This document shows, piece after piece, positions 6,461-10,362 of a stretch of 10,362 nt of DNA; the stretch's first letter is position 1; every line of letters begins with the position of its first letter. Made by a program: the position numbers and the translations under genes. The stretch covers positions 1 to 10,362 of the forward strand of contig JAPLUA010000625.1 of the NCBI GenBank assembly GCA_026397855.1. The letters run 5' to 3'. The DNA comes from Verrucomicrobiota bacterium (lineage in GTDB: Bacteria; Verrucomicrobiota; Verrucomicrobiia; Limisphaerales; UBA8199). The notes below the pieces were generated by a model. That model had not been told where the DNA came from. It did no database searches and worked only from the letters and a program-made list of their open reading frames with translations.

Positions 6461-7666
6461 TCACCCGATCCGGTTGAGCAAGGCGCACAACGCCATGATC
6501 TTCCCCTGCTCAAGCTCCGGGTAGTTGCCTATATAGTAGCCGTAAAAGTGAACGTGGTCCACTCGCGGGTAATTCTTGAGATCCTGTTCGCCGAGGAGCT
6601 TGCGGATATAGGGCTGGCGAAGCTGGTTGCCGCCGCCCGAGGTGCCCCGACGGAACTCCACCTTCGCCTCGCGCAGGGCCTGCTCGACTTTGGCGCTGAA
6701 GACGGGATCGGGCTGCCGCAAAATGAGGGTGAAGGCGTAATTGCAGCTTCCCTCGAGATCGAAGTCGGTGCGGTATTTGGCCGGGTCCAGGTGATCGAGG
6801 AAGAGGCGCAGGTTGGCGCAGCGGCGCTCGTTATTCTGATCGAGGCGCTTGAGCTGCACCCGGCCGAGGACGGCATTGATCTCCGTGCTGCGGACGTTGT
6901 AGGCGGGGAAGGCGAAGATAAAGTCGGGGTTGAGGTCGGGGTATTCCGCGCAGAACCGCCGTTTCAGGGTGTCGGAACCCGCCTCGCGCACCATGCCGTG
7001 GGAGCGGAACATGCGCAGCATTTCGTAGAGATCCGGATCGTTGGTGCAGATCATGCCCCCCTCGATCGTGCTCATGTGATGAGCATAGTAGAACGAGAAG
7101 TTGGACATCAGGCCGAAGCTGCCGAGCCGGGCCCCCTTGAAGGTGGCGCCATGCGACTCGCAGACATCCTCGATGAGCGGGATGTTGCGAGCCTTCAATT
7201 CGTCCAGCAGACGCTGGGTCAACGCGTTGTAGCCCAGGATGTGGGTGATGAAAACGGCCCGGGTCTGCGGGGTCAGGCGCGCGATGACCTGCTCGTCATC
7301 CATCCCCAGGGAGCGGGGATTGATGTCCACGAACACGGGCTTCATACCGCACTGGATGACGGAGGCGATATCGGAAACCCAGGTGAGCGTGGGGACGATC
7401 ACCTCACCCGGCCCGTAGGTTTCACGGAGAGCGGACATGGTCAGCAGGTTGGCGGAGGAACCGGAGTTCACAAAGACGCTGTGCCTGACGCCCAGCCATT
7501 GGGACCATTCCTGCTCGAAGAGGCGCACCTGCTGGGACTGGGTGAGCATCGGTGCATCCTGCCCGAGGTAGGCGATCAACGCGTCGAGATCAGCGCGCGT
7601 GATGTTGTTATGCATCAGCGGCAAGTCCAGCGTGCCCTGCGCGGCGGACGCCTCCGCGACAGCCAT
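6461..7666 (-). CDS. DegT/DnrJ/EryC1/StrS-family PLP enzyme, probable sugar 3-dehydratase (ColD-like)
   Basis: A 401-residue fold-type I PLP enzyme acting on nucleotide sugars. FVNSGSSANLL (65-75) binds the cofactor phosphate and IEDVCESHGATFKG (165-178) carries the Asp that contacts the pyridine nitrogen. The segment SFYYAHHMSTIEGG (191-204) aligns with the aminotransferase motif SFxxxKxxxxGxGG and has His196 where the Schiff-base Lys should be. That replacement defines the ColD (GDP-4-keto-6-deoxymannose 3-dehydratase) and E1/RfbH (CDP-sugar 3-dehydrase) branch, so C-3 deoxygenation rather than transamination is expected. The downstream cysteine cluster that binds [2Fe-2S] in E1 is not seen, which favours ColD-type chemistry. 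I chose ATG 7666, 1 nt after the preceding stop; ATG 7693 and TTG 7699 would overlap that gene. Confidence 0.93.
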   Translation of the reverse strand: MAVAEASAAQGTLDLPLMHNNITRADLDALIAYLGQDAPMLTQSQQVRLFEQEWSQWLGVRHSVFVNSGSSANLLTMSALRETYGPGEVIVPTLTWVSDIASVIQCGMKPVFVDINPRSLGMDDEQVIARLTPQTRAVFITHILGYNALTQRLLDELKARNIPLIEDVCESHGATFKGARLGSFGLMSNFSFYYAHHMSTIEGGMICTNDPDLYEMLRMFRSHGMVREAGSDTLKRRFCAEYPDLNPDFIFAFPAYNVRSTEINAVLGRVQLKRLDQNNERRCANLRLFLDHLDPAKYRTDFDLEGSCNYAFTLILRQPDPVFSAKVEQALREAKVEFRRGTSGGGNQLRQPYIRKLLGEQDLKNYPRVDHVHFYGYYIGNYPELEQGKIMALCALLNRIG

Positions 7667-7667
7667 G

Positions 7668-8204
7668 TTACTTTTCGTTGTAGTAGTCGCCATACTCAAC
7701 CACGATGGTGCTCTTGCCGTCTTCCCGCTCCAGCGCTTTCTGGTAGGCGGGGAAAATATCCGCGGGCTCCTCGAGCCGGATGACCTCGATGTTCTCGCAC
7801 ATCAAGCGGAAGGCATCCGTGTAATCGCCGACGTGCTGGTGCTGCGGATGCAGCGGGCGCACGGAGCCGATGCCGGTGCGAATGATGACCTTGGGCCGAT
7901 AGCCGTTATTGGACATCACGGGAAACTTGTCGAGGTGATTGACAACCTGGTTGACGGCGAGCAGGAGAAAGTTCCAGCGCGGGAAAATGCTGACGGGCAC
8001 ATGGCCGCCGAGCGCCAGCCCGCACGACATCCCCATCTGCAACTCCTCGGCCACGGGGAGCTCGAGCAGCTTCTCCCGCGAGACCTTCTTCAGGGTGTTG
8101 GACATCGCCGTGCCCGGGCAGGCGACGGCCTGGCCGAGAAACATCACTCGTGGATCGCCGGCGAGGTACTCCATCGCCCGGCACATTTCATCAAAGTATT
8201 TCAT
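7668..8204 (-). CDS. Thiamine-diphosphate enzyme, Pyr (E1-beta-like) subunit, minimal
   Basis: At 178 residues this is the pyrimidine-binding half of a two-subunit TPP enzyme, resembling E1-beta of 2-oxo acid dehydrogenases or the transketolase central region. ELPVAEELQMGMSCGLALGG (48-67) contains the expected catalytic Glu53 that activates the cofactor, and IRTGIGSVRPLHPQHQHVGD corresponds to the GxGpxHSQ-type active-site loop of E1-beta. The roughly 140-residue transketolase C-terminal domain of full E1-beta (about 325 residues) is missing. It starts 3 nt after the partner subunit, so an alpha2beta2 complex is likely. Similar pairs are, from memory, found in polysaccharide loci; a role in two-carbon transfer to a keto sugar is inference. 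Confidence 0.88.
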   Translation of the reverse strand: MKYFDEMCRAMEYLAGDPRVMFLGQAVACPGTAMSNTLKKVSREKLLELPVAEELQMGMSCGLALGGHVPVSIFPRWNFLLLAVNQVVNHLDKFPVMSNNGYRPKVIIRTGIGSVRPLHPQHQHVGDYTDAFRLMCENIEVIRLEEPADIFPAYQKALEREDGKSTIVVEYGDYYNEK

Positions 8205-8207
8205 GGG

Positions 8208-8807
8208 CTAAAACTGAACCCGCACACCCGCGCCGGCGTGGGGATACTTGGTCTCGTACTTGTAATAAACCACCATCGGATGGGAGGCCTGCTCAGCCGT
8301 CAGGGCGGGCTGGTTCCAGGATTCGCGGGTATCGGTGCAGACCGACTTGCCGTTGTCCTCGACAATGAAGCGAATCGGCAGCTTGTGGTTGAAGGAATAC
8401 TTGATGCTCTCGTGGGCAATGCCGGTCTCCGAGGTCATTTCCCCCATGAAGCAGTGAACGCGGCCCGGCTCGCCGCGGCGCTTGAGCCCGAGCGCAATCC
8501 CGACGGCGATGGGCACGATGCCGCCGACGATGGCGGAGGACACCACGCGGTATTGGGGAAAGCAGAGCGAGATGGAGCGGCCGGCGAGAATCTCGGCGCG
8601 AACCTCCGCGGGCGGAACGCCCTTGAGAAGGCACTGGTAATGGCTGCGCCACGAGCAGCAGACCCAGTCCTCTGGGCGCACATCCCGGAAGATCTCGATC
8701 ATCCGCTCCTCGTTCCCGTAATAAAGATGGACCGGGGCGCGGATCTTCGCCGTGTTGAACAAATCGGCAATCTCGGTCTCAAAGTTGATCAGGTCGGTGG
8801 CTGTCAT
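8208..8807 (-). CDS. Thiamine-diphosphate enzyme, PP (E1-alpha-like) subunit, minimal
   Basis: A 199-residue diphosphate-binding half of a TPP enzyme. Residues 121-152 align without gaps to the E1-alpha motif from GDG to NN: GEMTSETG, then KLP, then FIVEDN with Asn152 as the Mg2+ ligand; the usual Asp of GDG is Glu123. WRSHYQCLLKG (53-63) is the RxH segment that contacts cofactor phosphate, and SAIVGGIVPIAVGIALGLKR (91-110) is the typical helix. Full E1-alpha has about 330-400 residues, so this is cut down. ATG 8807 lies 2 nt after the kinase stop; an in-frame upstream extension to 8972 overlaps the kinase and has no family resemblance. It acts with the Pyr subunit encoded next. Confidence 0.88.
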   Translation of the reverse strand: MTATDLINFETEIADLFNTAKIRAPVHLYYGNEERMIEIFRDVRPEDWVCCSWRSHYQCLLKGVPPAEVRAEILAGRSISLCFPQYRVVSSAIVGGIVPIAVGIALGLKRRGEPGRVHCFMGEMTSETGIAHESIKYSFNHKLPIRFIVEDNGKSVCTDTRESWNQPALTAEQASHPMVVYYKYETKYPHAGAGVRVQF

Positions 8808-8809
8808 GG

Positions 8810-9898
8810 TTAAGTTTGCTTGTCTAGGGTGCCGGGGCCGGACACAGGGAACGATTCCCGGAAGGAGCGGGCCGGACCACCCGAGCGGGCCTGGTCGAGT
8901 TCCGCGTAATCCTGCTGCGGCGAGTAAAAGATGATCTGGCTGCCGCTGGTGTCGAACCGGAAAGGAACCCAAAGCAGGCTGCGCAACCGTTCCCGCACCT
9001 CTTCCCGGCGGCCCGGGGGCACGTAGAACAGGAGGAATCCGCCGCCGCCCGCGCCGAGCAGCTTTCCGCCGCGCGCCCCGCCCCGTTTGGCCTCGGCGTA
9101 TAACTCGTCCACCTGCGTGTTGGAGACCGCGCCGCTCAGGCTGCGCTTGAGCTTCCAGGCTTCATCCAGCAAATCGCCAAAGCCGTCGAGCGAATCGCGA
9201 CCCGAGAGGATCTCCAGCCCCTGGTCCACCATCTCGCGCATCCGGGTCAACTGGCGGGTGCGCGCGCCGATGTCGGCGACGTACGTGGCGGCCACTTCCG
9301 ATGCGGTCCGGCGCAGGCCGGTGTAAAAGAGCATGAGCGAGTCGTTCAGCTCATTGAGCCGCTCCCGGGGAAGGATCACCGGATCCACGCGGAAGCTGTC
9401 ATCACGCTTGAACTCGATCCTGTTGAACCCGCCGAACGCGGCCAGGATCTGGTCCTGCGCGCCGACGGTCTCGCCGATCAGGTTTTGCTCGACGTGAATC
9501 GCCTCGCGCGCCAATTGGCCCTGGGGGGTCATCCGGCCCAGCAGGGCGTACATGGCATGGAGAAAGCCTACCGTGAACGAGGAACTGGTCCCCATGCCGC
9601 TGCGCGCGGGCAGATCACCGTCGTGATGAATCTCAAGCCCCCGATCAAAACGCAGCATTCCGAGGACAGCCTTCACGACCGGATGCTGGACATCCGCGAC
9701 GCTGTGGCAGTCCTCAATCCTGGAATAAACCAGGCGCAGACGGTGCTCAAAGAATGGCGGCAGGTAGCGGCAGGAGATGAAGCAATACTTGTCTATCGCG
9801 GTCGCCAGCACGGCACCGCCATGCTCCCGGTACCAGGCCGGGTAGTCAGTCCCTCCGCCAAAAAACGAAATCCGGTAAGGCGAGCGGCTGATTACCAT
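8810..9898 (-). CDS. GHMP-family sugar kinase (heptose/HddA-like)
   Basis: A 362-residue GHMP kinase (galactokinase, homoserine, mevalonate, phosphomevalonate superfamily). The N-terminus ISRSPYRISFFGGGTDYP (3-20) is the sugar-binding opening of the bacterial heptose-kinase-like branch, DLPARSGMGTSSSFTVG (95-111) is the ATP-binding P-x3-G-x-G-S/T-S-S loop, and GGKLLGAGGGGFLLFY (277-292) is GHMP motif 3. HddA phosphorylates D-glycero-D-manno-heptose 7-phosphate at O1; this protein is related but I would not fix the substrate. About 35 residues past the normal end form a Ser/Gly/Pro-rich tail. It is the first clear gene of the six-gene operon and would supply a sugar 1-phosphate for nucleotide activation (inference); the cognate nucleotidyltransferase is not in the operon part seen. 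Confidence 0.92.
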   Translation of the reverse strand: MVISRSPYRISFFGGGTDYPAWYREHGGAVLATAIDKYCFISCRYLPPFFEHRLRLVYSRIEDCHSVADVQHPVVKAVLGMLRFDRGLEIHHDGDLPARSGMGTSSSFTVGFLHAMYALLGRMTPQGQLAREAIHVEQNLIGETVGAQDQILAAFGGFNRIEFKRDDSFRVDPVILPRERLNELNDSLMLFYTGLRRTASEVAATYVADIGARTRQLTRMREMVDQGLEILSGRDSLDGFGDLLDEAWKLKRSLSGAVSNTQVDELYAEAKRGGARGGKLLGAGGGGFLLFYVPPGRREEVRERLRSLLWVPFRFDTSGSQIIFYSPQQDYAELDQARSGGPARSFRESFPVSGPGTLDKQT

Positions 9899-10217
9899 AG
9901 GGGGCCTGATTTCCCGGCGAAATGAATCTCCAACGCGTTGCAGCCATGCCCGACATCCACAGGCTGCCCCAAGAATTCTCCGATCACTGCCCGCCCGAAG
10001 GGACGGCTTCCAGCCAGGTCACCCCGGCCGGAATAAAGGAAACGCGCTCCCGCCAAATCATCGGCAGGTTCCGCACCGCCCGCGGCGGCAATTGCGGTCG
10101 CGTTCTCCGTATTAAACATCATGCAGAATCAGCTAAACGTATTGAATCACACGCCGGGGCGTCAAGCTCCGGGTGCAGCCCATTGGAGCCGTTCAGCGCG
10201 TATGCATGAAGGGCTTT
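9899..10217. other. Leader region of the sugar operon without a convincing gene
   Basis: About 320 bp between the kinase start and the stop of the rightmost gene. It holds one 76-codon minus-strand frame (10122 to 9892) beginning with two ATGs and ending in ATGGTAA, so its stop overlaps the kinase start; its codon third positions are only moderately GC-rich and I recognise no family. A possible weak promoter on the minus strand is TTGACG (10165-10160) with TACGTT 18 nt downstream. An imperfect hairpin, GCTCC/GGAGC enclosing GGG/CCC, spans 10166-10189. No repeat of the 1294-1365 type is present. Confidence 0.4.
10166..10189 (-). terminator. Possible hairpin after the rightmost gene
   Basis: GCTCC (10166-10170) pairs with GGAGC (10185-10189), enclosing GGG/CCC with a three-nucleotide bulge. 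It lies about 30 bp past the stop of the partial gene on its strand, but no T-run follows, so an intrinsic terminator is only possible. Confidence 0.2.
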
Positions 10218-10362
10218 TCACAGTTTGGGGTGTTGGTGGGTAACGAATGCCATTGCCTTGGTCAGGTTGTCTTCGCCCATAGCGGATTGGAAATCGGTCA
10301 GGGATTGATGCTGAGGCTTTGGGTGATGGGAGCGCCAGTGCATGAAGAGGCTGATGACCAAG
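10218..10362 (-). CDS. C-terminal end of an unrecognised protein (runs off the window)
   Basis: An open minus-strand frame enters from the right edge and ends at TGA 10220-10218, giving 47 residues of C-terminus, with pieces such as LVISLFMHWRSHHPK, DFQSAMGEDNLTKAMAF and THQHPKL. Roughly two thirds of codons end in G or C, as in the real genes here, and the composition (amphipathic, His-rich) looks like a genuine protein end. I do not recognise a family, and 47 codons is short enough that chance cannot be excluded. It is in the same direction as the sugar operon but about 320 bp upstream. Confidence 0.4.
   Translation of the reverse strand, partial: LVISLFMHWRSHHPKPQHQSLTDFQSAMGEDNLTKAMAFVTHQHPKL

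Noticed and set aside
6548..7783. 411-codon plus-strand open frame
   Set aside because: It is antisense to the DegT gene, whose motifs are unmistakable; long antisense frames are expected at this GC content.
7599..8813. 404-codon plus-strand open frame
   Set aside because: It is antisense to both TPP-enzyme genes, has no recognisable domains and is rich in low-complexity Gly/His/Ala.
8808..8972. N-terminal extension of the TPP PP subunit
   Set aside because: It overlaps the 3' end of the GHMP kinase and translates to Pro/Arg/Gly-rich sequence with no family similarity; ATG 8807 fits the tight operon spacing.

Overview
This is a GC-rich, gene-dense bacterial window that looks like a Gram-negative accessory polysaccharide (LPS/O-antigen type) locus, flanked on the left by a small ArsR-controlled redox cluster. 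The probable host is a member of Verrucomicrobiota, near the Pedosphaera/Limisphaerales lineage. That guess rests on a paired GCGGACA/TGTCCGC inverted-repeat element at 1294-1365, which I associate from memory with those genomes, and on the heptose-type envelope genes. No rRNA, tRNA, CRISPR array or insertion sequence was seen.

Left part (1-1246, minus strand): an operon runs right to left as arsR-type repressor, 77-aa CxxC thioredoxin-like protein, lipoyl-domain GcvH-like protein, and a DGC-type putative zinc-binding protein cut by the window edge. The arsR promoter has a perfect 8-bp-arm palindrome lying between its -35 and -10 boxes, as expected of an autoregulated ArsR/SmtB switch. The GcvH-like gene appears to have an out-of-frame lesion at its 5' end: a good Shine-Dalgarno and an ATG encoding MTEYLE sit in a different frame from the rest of the protein.

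Middle part (1412-4082, plus strand): a tight three-gene operon of a stand-alone heptose-1-phosphate adenylyltransferase (RfaE2 type), a GT9 heptosyltransferase-like enzyme and a GT2 glycosyltransferase. Its promoter (TTGACA-N18-CAGAAT) puts the likely transcript start on the GTG start codon, so the first gene may be leaderless.

Right part (9898 down to 4087, minus strand): a very compact six-gene operon (gaps of 2, 3, 1, 17 and 8 nt) encoding a GHMP sugar kinase, a two-subunit minimal thiamine-diphosphate enzyme (E1-alpha-like PP half and E1-beta-like Pyr half), a DegT-family PLP enzyme, a radical SAM protein with a cobalamin-binding-like N-terminal domain, and a GT2 glycosyltransferase. The DegT protein has His where aminotransferases have the catalytic Lys, the signature of ColD/E1-type sugar 3-dehydratases. 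Together these suggest synthesis and transfer of an unusual deoxy, possibly two-carbon-branched or radically modified sugar; the exact product is inference. This operon converges on the plus-strand operon with only 4 bp between stop codons.

Far right: about 320 bp without a convincing gene (9899-10217), then the C-terminal 47 codons of an unrecognised minus-strand gene running off the window.
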